The notes: a model not told the origin generated them from the letters alone. DNA of 64,000 nucleotides from CAZBEL01 sp964628055 (GCA_964628055.1 CAZVNL010000009.1:1-64000), one strand, 5' to 3'; positions 1 through 8,557 are shown, counted from the stretch's first letter. Translations and numbers: made by a program.

Positions 1-83
1 GCCCTAGCTTTGGTGCAGCCCCGACCTGCGACCTTTAGACTTTCCGACCTATAAACATCACTCACTAAAGTGGCAGGGTTCAA

Positions 84-794
84 TCAGGGTTCTAGATAAG
101 GTTTGAAGATATATTCAAATTCCTTTAGGGTTTCTTCGATGGAAAGGGGTGTCATCTGGGCATAGGCATCGAGGATCGCCACGGCGTTGAGCCCAGCATC
201 CTTCTTGGTGGCGAGCTGTAACCGTTTGACGGTGTTGGCGTTAATTTTAGCTATTTTGCTGTAAATAGCGGCCAAGTCGTTCGCGTCCCAGTCAGGTTCC
301 AGGCCTTTCCGAGCACGGAAATATTGGGCCAGAAGGTAAGTCGACACGGAGCGAAAAATCGTTTCTTCGATAGAGGCAAAGGGCAGATGGAAACGGACCA
401 TGGGACGGAGCTTATCCAGGTTTTCACAACCGCTGGTAACCATGATGATTCCCAAGAGTGAGCTAAGGGCTTTCTGGACGGCGATTTGGGTACGGGCGTA
501 GACCCGTTCGGCGGTGGTGACTAACACATCGGCCACGTCGTAGGAATAGACATCTCTAAAAGCCTCCACCACATCGGCAATATTGGCGGCCACCGGGCAG
601 TGGGTTTCATCGGTATTCTTCTTGATGCAGTCGTCACACTGCAGGTAGGTAAAGCGCGTCCATTCCGGAAGTTGGCGGTCCTCGCTGTGCAGGTACTCCA
701 GCGTGTCAGGGTGCAGACGAATCAGGAAATCGATGGTTTTACCTTCGGCAAAAACGAATTGGTAGCGGATCGAAATGGGCGTCTGATTATCCAT
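84..794 (-). CDS. uncharacterised soluble protein (DUF6901-like?)
   Basis: A 236-residue protein with no signal peptide or membrane segment. Residues 50-70 carry a small cysteine group (CDDC at 53-56 and HCP with Cys66) that could bind a metal. The middle has the words SGCENLDKLRPMVRFHLPF and YLLAQYFRARKGLEPDWD, which I recall from a widespread uncharacterised family, possibly DUF6901. The family name is from memory and no function is known to me. The start ATG at 794 is the first in frame and the length seems right for the family. The gene stands alone; the nearest gene on the same strand is the ORF6N fragment about 220 bases upstream, so it probably has its own promoter in 795-1012. Confidence 0.75.
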   Translation of the reverse strand: MDNQTPISIRYQFVFAEGKTIDFLIRLHPDTLEYLHSEDRQLPEWTRFTYLQCDDCIKKNTDETHCPVAANIADVVEAFRDVYSYDVADVLVTTAERVYARTQIAVQKALSSLLGIIMVTSGCENLDKLRPMVRFHLPFASIEETIFRSVSTYLLAQYFRARKGLEPDWDANDLAAIYSKIAKINANTVKRLQLATKKDAGLNAVAILDAYAQMTPLSIEETLKEFEYIFKPYLEP

Positions 795-1012
795 AATTCG
801 CTGGCTAAACTATAACTGGACAACCCTCCAGAGAATTATAACGATCCCGTTCATAATTCAATTTACAAGAGAAGCATTTGATAAACAAACGGAACGGAGG
901 GGGAGGAATGGAGTTGACTAAAGTGATTTATTCATTCACCATAGGGTAAATAGCTGGGACGGTTTTTAATAAACCATTTTTATTATTGGTTTAAGTTGCG
1001 CTGAAAGCGGTG

Positions 1013-1318
1013 TTAGAGATGTGTATGTTTATCCGGATAAAATTGACATACCCATATAAAAATAATACGTTTAACACTCACTTGTTGGTAATGTGGTAAT
1101 AGCTGATATCCCCAACGCCAGAGTTCAATTTCATGATTTTCCTTCCGTTCAAACATCAAATCAATTGGAAAACGGTCGATGTTTTTTCTAACAGCTCGTT
1201 TAAGTTGCTTCATTTCAACACCATATAATTTTGCTAAATTTCTATCCGGCGATACATTCTCGCCACGGATGAAAAGTATCATTGATTGAATTGTTTCTGT
1301 TGGGACTAATTGACCCAT
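1013..1318 (-). CDS. ORF6N-domain protein, short and probably truncated
   Basis: Residues 4-55 match the start of the ORF6N domain (LVPTETIQ, then IRGENVSPDRNLAKLYGVEMKQLK and RFPIDLMF), a DNA-binding module related to KilA-N and found in phage and mobile-element proteins. Full-length members continue with a W-G-G-x-R-Y-L-P-Y-A-F-T-E-Q-G block and a C-terminal region. Here only a distorted trace (LWRWGYQLLPH) follows, then about 25 unrelated residues and a stop at 101. The gene is visibly richer in A and T than tnaA next to it. This fits a decayed, horizontally acquired fragment. Whether it still makes a functional short DNA-binding protein cannot be told. Confidence 0.6.
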   Translation of the reverse strand: MGQLVPTETIQSMILFIRGENVSPDRNLAKLYGVEMKQLKRAVRKNIDRFPIDLMFERKENHEIELWRWGYQLLPHYQQVSVKRIIFIWVCQFYPDKHTHL

Positions 1319-1444
1319 TTAACAATAGCTCATTCTGATATAAGCGAAGTATAAACCAGAAGGAATGTAAAAATTCCCCTCCATTCCCATAAATGGTTCG
1401 TGGTAATTTCCTAACGAGAAACGTTTTATTAGCGAGGAACTGCC

Positions 1445-2839
1445 ATGTCTGAGTCCAAGTCTTTCCGTACGGTCATCGAGCCCTTCATCATCAAGTCGGT
1501 GCATCCCATTCGTATGACGACCAGGAAGGAGCGCGAGGGGTATCTGCAGGCCGCGTACTACAACCTCTTTCGTGTGAAATCCCAGCACGTGCTCATTGAT
1601 CTCCTCACCGACAGCGGCACGGGGGCCATGAGTTCTGGGCAGTGGGCCGCCATAATGCGCGGGGACGAAGCTTATGCCGGCAGCCAGAGTTTCCAGCGTT
1701 TCGAAACCACCGTGAAAGACCTGTTTGGTTTTGAACACGTCATCCCCACCCACCAGGGCCGGGCTGCGGAACGCATCCTCTTCTCGGTTATGTGTGCAAA
1801 GGGAGATGTCGTCCCCAACAACACCCATTTTGACACCACCCGGGCCAATATTGAATACCAGAACGCCGAGGCCGTAGATCTCCTCATTGATGAGGGACGC
1901 GATCCCCAGGACCACCATCCTTTTAAAGGGAACCTGGATCTAAACCGTCTCCAGGACTTGATCCGCAAAGTAGGGCCGGAACGCATTCCCCTGTGCATGC
2001 TCACCATTACCAATAATTCTGGCGGCGGACAGCCCGTGTCTCTGGCCAATATGAAGGCCGTGAAAGCGCTCCTCGACCAATACCATATTCCCCTTTATTA
2101 CGACGCTGCCCGGTTTGCCGAGAACGCTTACTTCATCAAGTTGCGGGAACCGGGGTATGAAGATTGGCCCGTGAGGGAGATCGTTAAAAAGATGATGTCT
2201 TACGCTGACGGGTGTACCATGAGCGCCAAGAAAGATGGTCTGGCCAATATTGGTGGCTTTCTTTGCACCAATGATGACCGCCTGGCGCGCCAGGAGAAAA
2301 ACCTGTTGATCCTCACCGAGGGTTTTCCCACCTACGGGGGTTTGGCCGGACGGGATTTGGATGCCATCGCCGTGGGGCTGGAGGAGGTCCTGGATGAAGA
2401 TTATTTGCGCTATCGTTTGGCCGAGGCCCGTTATTTAGGGGATCATTTAGTGGAGATTGGCTACCCCATTGTGCAACCTCCCGGGGGCCACGCCATTTAC
2501 ATCGATGCCCGCGCTCTCTTACCCCACATTCCCCCCTTGGAGTACCCCGGGCAAAGTTTGGCCGCGGAACTGTATCTTGCCGGGGGTATCCGCACGGTGG
2601 AGATCGGGTCGGTGATGTTTGGTAAAATCGACCCGGAAACGGGAGCGGAAACGCCCGCGGAAATGGAGCTTGTACGCCTGGCCCTACCCCGCCGAACTCA
2701 TACTCAGAGCCACATTGACTATGTCATTGAAGTTGCCCGGGAGGTGTATCAGGATCGTGACCGTCTACGGGGATACCGCATTGTGAAACAACCCCGGTTC
2801 CTGCGGCATTTCACTGCCCGATACGAACCCCTGCATTGA
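1445..2839 (+). CDS. tnaA: tryptophanase (L-tryptophan indole-lyase)
   Basis: A PLP-dependent beta-eliminating lyase of 464 residues, the usual length, expected to cleave tryptophan to indole, pyruvate and ammonia in the cytoplasm. Family motifs run throughout: IDLLTDSGTGAMS near 51, MRGDEAYAGS near 71, PTHQGRAAE near 101, ARFAENAYFIK near 222, and SAKKDG at 260-265, whose second lysine (Lys263) should carry PLP. The sister enzyme tyrosine phenol-lyase has a Met-x-Arg signature in its substrate pocket. The equivalent stretch here is AGGIRTVEIGS, as in tryptophanases, and the C-terminal LRHFTARYEP also fits. A possible ribosome site (gaggaa) lies just before the ATG. I see no TnaC-like leader peptide upstream. 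Confidence 0.9.
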   Translation: MSESKSFRTVIEPFIIKSVHPIRMTTRKEREGYLQAAYYNLFRVKSQHVLIDLLTDSGTGAMSSGQWAAIMRGDEAYAGSQSFQRFETTVKDLFGFEHVIPTHQGRAAERILFSVMCAKGDVVPNNTHFDTTRANIEYQNAEAVDLLIDEGRDPQDHHPFKGNLDLNRLQDLIRKVGPERIPLCMLTITNNSGGGQPVSLANMKAVKALLDQYHIPLYYDAARFAENAYFIKLREPGYEDWPVREIVKKMMSYADGCTMSAKKDGLANIGGFLCTNDDRLARQEKNLLILTEGFPTYGGLAGRDLDAIAVGLEEVLDEDYLRYRLAEARYLGDHLVEIGYPIVQPPGGHAIYIDARALLPHIPPLEYPGQSLAAELYLAGGIRTVEIGSVMFGKIDPETGAETPAEMELVRLALPRRTHTQSHIDYVIEVAREVYQDRDRLRGYRIVKQPRFLRHFTARYEPLH

Positions 2840-2850
2840 ACCGCATTACC

Positions 2851-2884
2851 AGGCTTAAAACAAAGCCTCCTCCGCTAAATTTTT
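2851..2884 (+). terminator. possible weak terminator after tnaA
   Basis: A perfect 6-bp stem (AGGCTT at 2851-2856, AAGCCT at 2863-2868) with a 6-base loop is followed 11 bases later by a run of five T. It lies 12 bases after the tnaA stop. The stem is short and the T run is distant, so it may only weaken read-through into the ABC genes. Confidence 0.3.
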
Positions 2885-2900
2885 GTAATTTATCTACCCC

Positions 2901-4454
2901 ATGAGTAATAACCTCGTCCAGTTCTCTCTCATATTGGGGATGGTCTTCTGGGGGTGTACCCCGGATTACGAACCAGAAGCGCTCCATTTAGCCACGGCCA
3001 CCGATATTCGGGGCTTTGACCCAGCCCTGGCCACGGACATTCACACCGGGGAGGTAATGGCGTTGGTGTATGACAATCTGGTGCGCTTCGATGTAGGAGC
3101 TGAATTAGTACCCGCCCTGGCGCGCCGCTGGGTATTAAGTCCCGATCGACGTCAGTACACTTTTTACTTGGTCAAAAACGCCCGTTTTCATGACGGAACT
3201 CCGGTGGTTGCCGAGGCGGTGTGCTACTCCTTTCAGCGGGTTTTAGAGCCCGCCACCCGTTCCCCCCAGGTGTGGCTCTTTGATCGCATCGTCGGCGCGG
3301 CAGCCTTCATGGCGGGAGAAACCACAACCGTGGAGGGTTTACAGGCGCACAACGATACGACCCTTATTATCACCATTCAGGAGCCTTTCGCACCCTTTAT
3401 CCAGTATCTGGCCATGCCTTCGGCCGCCGTGGTGAACGAGCGCCAGGTGGAAAATATTCGGGACTACCCGGCGGGGAGCGGCCCCTGGAAACTGGAGCGC
3501 TGGGAAAGAGACGGGGTACTGGTTCTGAAACGGAATGACGACTACTGGGGGGGACCACCCCGTCTGAATAAAATTAAGATTCGCCTGCTCTCGGAAGTCA
3601 TGGCTCAGATGGCCGAGTTCGAAGCCGGGAATCTGGATCTGTTGGGACTGCCGGATATGGAAGTGCGGAAGTGGCAAGCCCTTCCTCAGTGGCAACCGCA
3701 CATCAAACGCGTTTCCAGCCTCAACATTTACTACGTGGGCATGAACTGTTCCCGGCCACCGTTCAATGATGTCCGTATCCGGAAAGCCATGAACCTGGCC
3801 CTGGATCGGGAGAAAATATTGGAGTTACTCTTGGACGGGACGGGAATCCTGGCCTCTGGTCCAGTGCCACCCGTTCTATTAACGGAACCCGCCCCCGATC
3901 CCTATCCCTACAATCCGCAGCGGGCTCGGGCACTCGTGAAAGAAGCCGGTTACGCTGACGGTTTACACACCGTCCTGTGGGTTTCTGGGGACTCCGAGTT
4001 GTTCCATGTGTTGGAGGCGTTCCAATCTTATTGGCAAGCTGTGGGCATTGATGTGGAGTTACTCCGCAGCGATTGGAATGTGTTCAAAACGGCCGTGCGT
4101 GAGGGCAAACCGGACTTGTATTATTTAGATTGGTATGCTGACTATCCCGACGCGGAGAACTTCCTCTACCCCCTTTTCCACAGTAGCGAGTCCATGACCA
4201 AGCGAAACCGGTACCAAAACCCGCTCGTGGATCAACTCATCGAGGAGATTCAAACCCGGTCTTACGGCCCGGAGCGGGAGCAACTCATCGCCCAGGCAAA
4301 TCGCCTTATTTTTGAAGACGCACCCTGGGTCTTTCTGTGGTACAAACAGTCCTATTACATCACCCAGCCGTGGTTGTATGGCGATCAACCGCGCATGATT
4401 TTCAACGCCGAACGTTACCTGGAGATGGAAAAGTGGGGGAAGAATTATGAATGA
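2901..4454 (+). CDS. peptide ABC transporter substrate-binding lipoprotein (SBP_bac_5)
   Basis: A 517-residue extracytoplasmic solute-binding protein of the DppA/OppA family (SBP_bac_5), which captures di- or oligopeptides in the periplasm. The N-terminus is a lipoprotein signal with a lipobox-like FWGC, so Cys19 would be acylated. Family words are DPALATDIHTGEVMALVYDNL near residue 37, the FHDGTPVVAEAVCYSFQR block near residue 97, GSGPWKLERWERDGVLVL near residue 193, FNDVRIRKAMNLALDREKIL near 288 and a C-terminal YKQSYYITQP. Two matching permeases follow on the same strand, so this is the binding component of their importer. The specific substrate cannot be read from sequence. The last codons lie in the left arm of an inverted repeat (4442-4459). 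Confidence 0.92.
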   Translation: MSNNLVQFSLILGMVFWGCTPDYEPEALHLATATDIRGFDPALATDIHTGEVMALVYDNLVRFDVGAELVPALARRWVLSPDRRQYTFYLVKNARFHDGTPVVAEAVCYSFQRVLEPATRSPQVWLFDRIVGAAAFMAGETTTVEGLQAHNDTTLIITIQEPFAPFIQYLAMPSAAVVNERQVENIRDYPAGSGPWKLERWERDGVLVLKRNDDYWGGPPRLNKIKIRLLSEVMAQMAEFEAGNLDLLGLPDMEVRKWQALPQWQPHIKRVSSLNIYYVGMNCSRPPFNDVRIRKAMNLALDREKILELLLDGTGILASGPVPPVLLTEPAPDPYPYNPQRARALVKEAGYADGLHTVLWVSGDSELFHVLEAFQSYWQAVGIDVELLRSDWNVFKTAVREGKPDLYYLDWYADYPDAENFLYPLFHSSESMTKRNRYQNPLVDQLIEEIQTRSYGPEREQLIAQANRLIFEDAPWVFLWYKQSYYITQPWLYGDQPRMIFNAERYLEMEKWGKNYE

Positions 4455-4554
4455 CGAACAAGGAATAATGAATTACGAAGTACATTGCGTGTGTGGCAGC
4501 ATGAGCGTTTGGTGTTTTCGACATTCGGCGTTCAGCGTTCCTCATTCATAATTC
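4442..4554. repeat. inverted-repeat element between binding-protein and permease genes
   Basis: The left arm (4442-4459) and right arm (4537-4554) are reverse complements over 18 bases with one mismatch. They enclose about 77 bases, including further AT-rich gaat/attac words and a TTCGGCGTTCAGCGTTC segment. The element covers the last codons of the binding-protein gene and ends 5 bases before the permease start. It could fold into a long hairpin in the mRNA. The words resemble patterned intergenic repeats seen in many FCB drafts, from memory. No coding potential is evident. Confidence 0.6.
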
Positions 4555-4559
4555 ACCGC

Positions 4560-5492
4560 ATGTTTCATTACTTCTTAAAGCGATTATTACAAACCATCCC
4601 GGTGACCCTGGGGGTCATTGTCATCACTTTTATTCTCATGTATATCGTGCCGGGCGATCCGGTGGTCTCTATGGTTGGAGAGCGTTACGATGAAGCGACG
4701 GTACATCGATTGCGGGCTGAGTTGCACGTGGACGATCCCCTCCCGCTCCAGTTCGTGCGCTATTTGGCGAATGTGATCCAGGGTGACCTGGGGAAGTCTT
4801 TCGTCTCCGGCCGACCAGTAGCAGCAGACCTGAAGGATAAATTCCCCAACACCCTCATTTTGGCCCTTTCAGCCATGACCGTGGCTATCTTGCTGGGGCT
4901 CACTGTGGGGATTGTGTCCTCCCTGAAACCCCAGTCCTGGTTAGACAAAAGCAGTATGCTCGTGGCCCTGGTGGGAATCTCAGCCCCCGTGTTCTGGGTA
5001 GGACTCCTGTTGGTCCTGGTCGTGGGGGTGTATTTAAAATGGTTACCCCCCACCGGTTTTGGTGGCCTCCAGTACCTGATTCTTCCTGCGATTACCCTGG
5101 GAACCCGCTCGGCTGCTTATCTGGCCCGATTGACCCGCGCCACCATGTTAGAAGTGCTGGATCAGGATTATATTCGCACCGCCCGCGCCAAAGGTTTACC
5201 CGAGTGGAAGGTCATCCTCAAACATGCCTTTCCCAACACGCTGGTGCCGGTGATCACGGTGATTGGCACGGACTTTGGCAGTTACCTCTCCGGCGCCGTG
5301 CTCACCGAGTCCATTTTTGGCTGGCCGGGCCTAGGGCGTTATGCCCTGGATGCCATTTTGAAGCGGGATTTTCCCGTGATCCAGGGGACGGTCCTTTTCA
5401 TGGCCCTGATTTTCATTTTTGCCAATCTAATCGTAGACCTGCTCTATGGTCTGGTGGATCCTCGTATCCGCGTGGAGCGCCGCAGTGGATAG
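4560..5492 (+). CDS. peptide ABC transporter permease, DppB-like
   Basis: An integral membrane subunit of an oligopeptide importer. The ATG at 4560 begins MFHYFLKRLLQTIPVTLGV, the canonical DppB-type N-terminus, giving 310 residues; the 25 codons readable upstream from 4485 fall inside the inverted repeat and are unlikely to be translated. Family signs are a first membrane helix ending in YIVPGDPV, then LPLQFVRYLANVIQGDLGKS, and a C-terminal EAA loop (DYIRTARAKGLPEWKVILKHAFPN, seen from about residue 199) that docks the ATPase. Its gene overlaps the next permease by 8 bases. No dppD/dppF ATPase gene is present in the window. Confidence 0.92.
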   Translation: MFHYFLKRLLQTIPVTLGVIVITFILMYIVPGDPVVSMVGERYDEATVHRLRAELHVDDPLPLQFVRYLANVIQGDLGKSFVSGRPVAADLKDKFPNTLILALSAMTVAILLGLTVGIVSSLKPQSWLDKSSMLVALVGISAPVFWVGLLLVLVVGVYLKWLPPTGFGGLQYLILPAITLGTRSAAYLARLTRATMLEVLDQDYIRTARAKGLPEWKVILKHAFPNTLVPVITVIGTDFGSYLSGAVLTESIFGWPGLGRYALDAILKRDFPVIQGTVLFMALIFIFANLIVDLLYGLVDPRIRVERRSG

Positions 5493-6519
5493 ACCGCCTT
5501 CTTTGAGCCGCGTTGTCCTGGGACAGCTCCGGCACGATCCCACCGCCTTGGTAGGCTTGGGACTGGTATTGGTAGTGGTTTTCGCAGGGCTTTTGGCCCC
5601 CCTGTTGGCGCCCCTGGGTCCCGATACCCAAGTTCTGGAATTCAGGAACCAACCCCCGGGCTTTAAAGGCGAGGTTATTATGTACCACCTGGAACCTACT
5701 CTGCCCGTGCAAACGATTGCCGTCTCCTCAATCACTATGTTAACGGACAAGATCGTTTACCAGGACCAATTAGGGCGCACTTTTTCCCTGGAACACAACC
5801 AATTGATAGGGAACGAGGAACGAGACTGGCACCGAACCTACCGCTACTGGTTGGGGACCGATAACTTCGGACGGGATGTCCTCTCTCGGCTTCTCTACGG
5901 GGCCCGTATTTCCCTGGTCGTGGGCTTCAGCGCCAGTACTTTATCTCTTTTAGTGGGGGTGTTTTTTGGGGCCATGGCCGGCTTCTACGGTGGGTGGCTG
6001 GAAACCCTCATCATGCGCTTTACAGACATCATGTTCGGCTTTCCCACCTTGCTGTTCCTCATCGCCATCACCGCCGCTTTCGAGCCCAACCTGACGGTGG
6101 TTTTTTTCGCCATTGGCTTTGTCTCCTGGCCAGGAATGGCCCGACTCATGCGTGGTCAAGTGGTGAGCGTAAAAAATAGGGAATATGTCCAGGCCGCGCA
6201 GGTGTTAGGATTCAGTAAACAACGAATTCTGTGGAAGCATGTAGTGCCTAATTGCCTGGCGCCGGTCGTCGTTACCTATACCCTGGGCATTGCCGGTGCA
6301 ATTATGGCCGAGGCCAGTCTCTCTTTTTTAGGATTGGGGGCCCAACCGCCCATTCCTTCCTGGGGGGCCATGATCAATGGGGGCAAGGACTTTCTCCGGG
6401 TGGCGCCATGGATTTCCATGATGCCTGGCTTCGCCATTGCCGTTTGCGTCCTGGGTTTTAATCTCTTGGGCGAGGGCCTGCGGGATGCTTTGGACCCCAC
6501 CATGAAAAAATATCGTTAG
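5485..6519 (+). CDS. peptide ABC transporter permease, DppC-like, with enlarged periplasmic loop
   Basis: The second permease of the peptide importer. I chose GTG at 5485 (protein VDRPPSLSR...), which overlaps the dppB-like stop by 8 bases; an in-frame ATG at 5446 would add 13 residues but lies deep in the previous gene. The family signature GTDNFGRDVLSRLLYGARISLVVG precedes a five-helix BPD_transp_1 core, with the EAA loop at REYVQAAQVLGFSKQRILWKH and the usual ending ALDPTMKKY. Between the first helix and the GTDNFGRD motif there are roughly 60 more residues than in E. coli DppC, suggesting an extra periplasmic segment that may contact the lipoprotein. That role is inference. Confidence 0.9.
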   Translation: MDRPPSLSRVVLGQLRHDPTALVGLGLVLVVVFAGLLAPLLAPLGPDTQVLEFRNQPPGFKGEVIMYHLEPTLPVQTIAVSSITMLTDKIVYQDQLGRTFSLEHNQLIGNEERDWHRTYRYWLGTDNFGRDVLSRLLYGARISLVVGFSASTLSLLVGVFFGAMAGFYGGWLETLIMRFTDIMFGFPTLLFLIAITAAFEPNLTVVFFAIGFVSWPGMARLMRGQVVSVKNREYVQAAQVLGFSKQRILWKHVVPNCLAPVVVTYTLGIAGAIMAEASLSFLGLGAQPPIPSWGAMINGGKDFLRVAPWISMMPGFAIAVCVLGFNLLGEGLRDALDPTMKKYR

Positions 6520-6553
6520 AAGGATACCCAAAGTACCGTAAACTTTTCCTCTC

Positions 6554-7855
6554 GTGAACCTTACTGATCGTATCGCAAACTTTATACTTTCTCAAACCGT
6601 GGCCCCCGCGGAGCGACGCCTCGGGGTGGAGATCGAGTGCATCTTTTACAACCAGGCATTCCGGCGCCTGCCGGTTAATCCCACCGATTCCTTTTCGGCT
6701 ACCGACTTTCTACAGCGCGTTCTCCAGGAAGTGGATGTGTCGCTATATCCGGAGGGCTATTCCCTGGAGCCCGGGGGACAGTTGGAATGGGCCTCGCCAC
6801 CCGTCACCGATCTGCATGCCCTCAACCAATGTTTTCAAAAGCATATAGAGCGCCTGGAACGCATTTGCCAGGAGCAACATCTCTGGCATTTAGACTTTTC
6901 ATTAGAGCCCCTTTATCAACCGGATGATATTGACCTCATTGACCAGGAAAAGTACCGCTTGATGCACCACCGTTTTCAACGTACCGGCAGTCACGGTCCC
7001 TGGATGATGCGAAACACCACTAGCGTGCAGGTGAACATTGACTTACTCTCCCGGGAAGATGCCGAAATCATGGCGTTTCTTTCCGATAATCTTCAACCCT
7101 TTATGGCCTTGCTGTTTGCCAACAGCCCTTTCATGGCTGGGGAACCTGCTGGGAGACACAACCTACGCGCTTGGGTCTGGAACCACACTGATCCCAGCCG
7201 GTGTGGTCAACTGATGGACCACGGTATCGATACGCCCGAAGGACTGTTAAACCGTTTTAGTGCGTATCTCCAGACCGTTCCGGCTATTTTTGTTCCCACT
7301 GGGAAGGAAGCGGTAATGGCCTATGACGGCACCTTGGGCGCTTGGTTAGACTCCGTGGAAAAACGACGCTCATTGCGGGGGACCGACTTTCTCGCCGCTT
7401 TGCATCAACTGTTTACCCACACCCGGTTTAAAACGGTGTTGGAGGTGCGGGGCGCTGATCGACCACCCCTGGGGTTCGAACTGGCCCCTGCTGCCTTCTC
7501 AATGGGGCTCCTCACTGCCGAAGACACCCGCAGCAAGCTTTTGGAACGGATTTCCCAGTGGAAACGGCGCGAGCGGAAACAGTTGTATGATCAAATAGTC
7601 ACCTTGGACCTGGAACAAAGGGGACCCGAAGGACGGACCCTGAAATCCTGGCTGGAGGAACTCACGGCCCTGGCCCTGGAAGGTCTCGCTGAACGTGGCC
7701 GGAAGTTGAAAATAAAAGATGAGAACGTCTTTCTGGAACCGTATTTAGAATTCTTTTTTAGTCGGGGTATTCCGGCCCTGGTAACCCAGGACCTCTACCG
7801 GCGAAGCGGTTTGGAATTGAAACCATTTTTAATGCGCAAGTTGATTCATGGGTAA
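6554..7855 (+). CDS. glutamate-cysteine ligase, GCS2 (plant/alphaproteobacterial) type
   Basis: A 433-residue ATP-grasp-like ligase of the GCS2 family, which joins glutamate and cysteine to gamma-glutamylcysteine in the cytoplasm. The diagnostic block runs from about 155: RNTTSVQVNIDLLSREDAE, LFANSPFMAGEPAGRHNLR and VWNHTDPSRCG, close to plant and alphaproteobacterial enzymes. RRLGVEIECIF near 21 is the glutamate/metal-binding start. Initiation is at GTG 6554. The stop overlaps the ATG of the broken peptidase C26 gene by 8 bases, so the two were probably co-translated. No glutathione synthetase gene is in the window, so the end product may be gamma-glutamylcysteine itself, glutathione or another thiol. 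Confidence 0.85.
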   Translation: MNLTDRIANFILSQTVAPAERRLGVEIECIFYNQAFRRLPVNPTDSFSATDFLQRVLQEVDVSLYPEGYSLEPGGQLEWASPPVTDLHALNQCFQKHIERLERICQEQHLWHLDFSLEPLYQPDDIDLIDQEKYRLMHHRFQRTGSHGPWMMRNTTSVQVNIDLLSREDAEIMAFLSDNLQPFMALLFANSPFMAGEPAGRHNLRAWVWNHTDPSRCGQLMDHGIDTPEGLLNRFSAYLQTVPAIFVPTGKEAVMAYDGTLGAWLDSVEKRRSLRGTDFLAALHQLFTHTRFKTVLEVRGADRPPLGFELAPAAFSMGLLTAEDTRSKLLERISQWKRRERKQLYDQIVTLDLEQRGPEGRTLKSWLEELTALALEGLAERGRKLKIKDENVFLEPYLEFFFSRGIPALVTQDLYRRSGLELKPFLMRKLIHG

Positions 7856-8557
7856 ACCGCTCATTGGGATTACTCCTTACTATTTCCCCTACTGGGGGAT
7901 TATTGGAATGCCACTAAAGAGCATTATTACCGGGCCATTTATGAAGCCGGTGGGATTCCTATGACGGTGCACTACCCGCCGGAGGTGGAGGAAGTGTAGC
8001 CTGTCGTCAGCAAGTTACACGGGTTGGTTATGGCCGGCGGCCCCGATCTATCCGTGGAACTTTACGGTGGCCAACACCCGGAACTGTTGGACAAGGATGT
8101 CATCCATCACCAGCGCGAGGCTTTCGACCGGGCCATTTTCCTGGCCACGCGCCGACAGCATAAACCGATCCTGGCCATTTGTCTGGGGCTTCAGCACATT
8201 AACGTTATCTACGGTGGGGATCTCTATGAAGATTTGGACACGCAGTTTCCAGGGACCATTGATCACGGGGAATTCAACGGCTCCTGGTAGGAACACCCGG
8301 TAACCCTGGATTCCACCAGTCTCGTGGCTGGGATTATGGGTTGTGATCATTGCCCCGTAGCCAGCACCCATCACCAGGGTATCCGTCGCCTGGGGAAAGG
8401 GCTCCGAGCCGTGGGCTGGGCCCCCGATGGCTTGATTGAAGCCGTGGAAGACGAGGCACATCCTGAAGCCTTTATTGCCGTGCAATGGCACCCGGAATTG
8501 ATTGCCGATCGTCCGGCGCAGTTGAACCTTTTCCGCTGGCTCACCCGGCAGGGCTAA
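7848..8557 (+). pseudogene. broken gamma-glutamyl hydrolase-like amidotransferase (peptidase C26, PuuD-like)
   Basis: Joined across lesions, this encodes a complete class-I glutamine amidotransferase-like hydrolase of about 236 residues. It starts MGKPLIGITP at 7848. After the G run at 7894-7898 the reading continues in the frame one base short: adding one G gives YWGDYWNATKEHYYRAIYEAGGIP. Two in-frame TAG codons follow, at 7997-7999 (after PPEVEEV) and 8288-8290 (after GEFNGSW); both could come from CAG. All other landmarks survive: MAGGPDL, the nucleophile region AICLGLQHINVIYGGDL with its Cys, STHHQGI, and WHPE with the His-Glu pair. It overlaps the glutamate-cysteine ligase gene by 8 bases, suggesting a gamma-glutamyl substrate. 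Either a young pseudogene or local sequence error; three lesions favour a pseudogene. Confidence 0.8.

Noticed and set aside
1..60. Patterned words (GACCT repeated three times with GACTTTCC) at the left edge, considered as a tRNA end or a dispersed repeat.
   Set aside because: No tRNA arms can be folded and no second copy is visible in the window; too short to call.
970..993. A 7-base stem (TAAACCA/TGGTTTA) near the end of the ORF6N fragment, considered as a terminator.
   Set aside because: AT-rich, weak, and no T run in the reading direction of the gene.
1043..1071. TTGACA, 17 bases, TACGTT on the plus strand, considered as the tnaA promoter.
   Set aside because: It is about 370 bases upstream of tnaA, inside the ORF6N gene, with a poor -10 in AT-rich DNA.
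7848..8557. Stop-codon reassignment of TAG as an explanation for the two stops in the C26 gene.
   Set aside because: Intact genes such as the dppB-like permease, the dppC-like permease and sdhA end in TAG at the expected family length, and this gene also has a frameshift.
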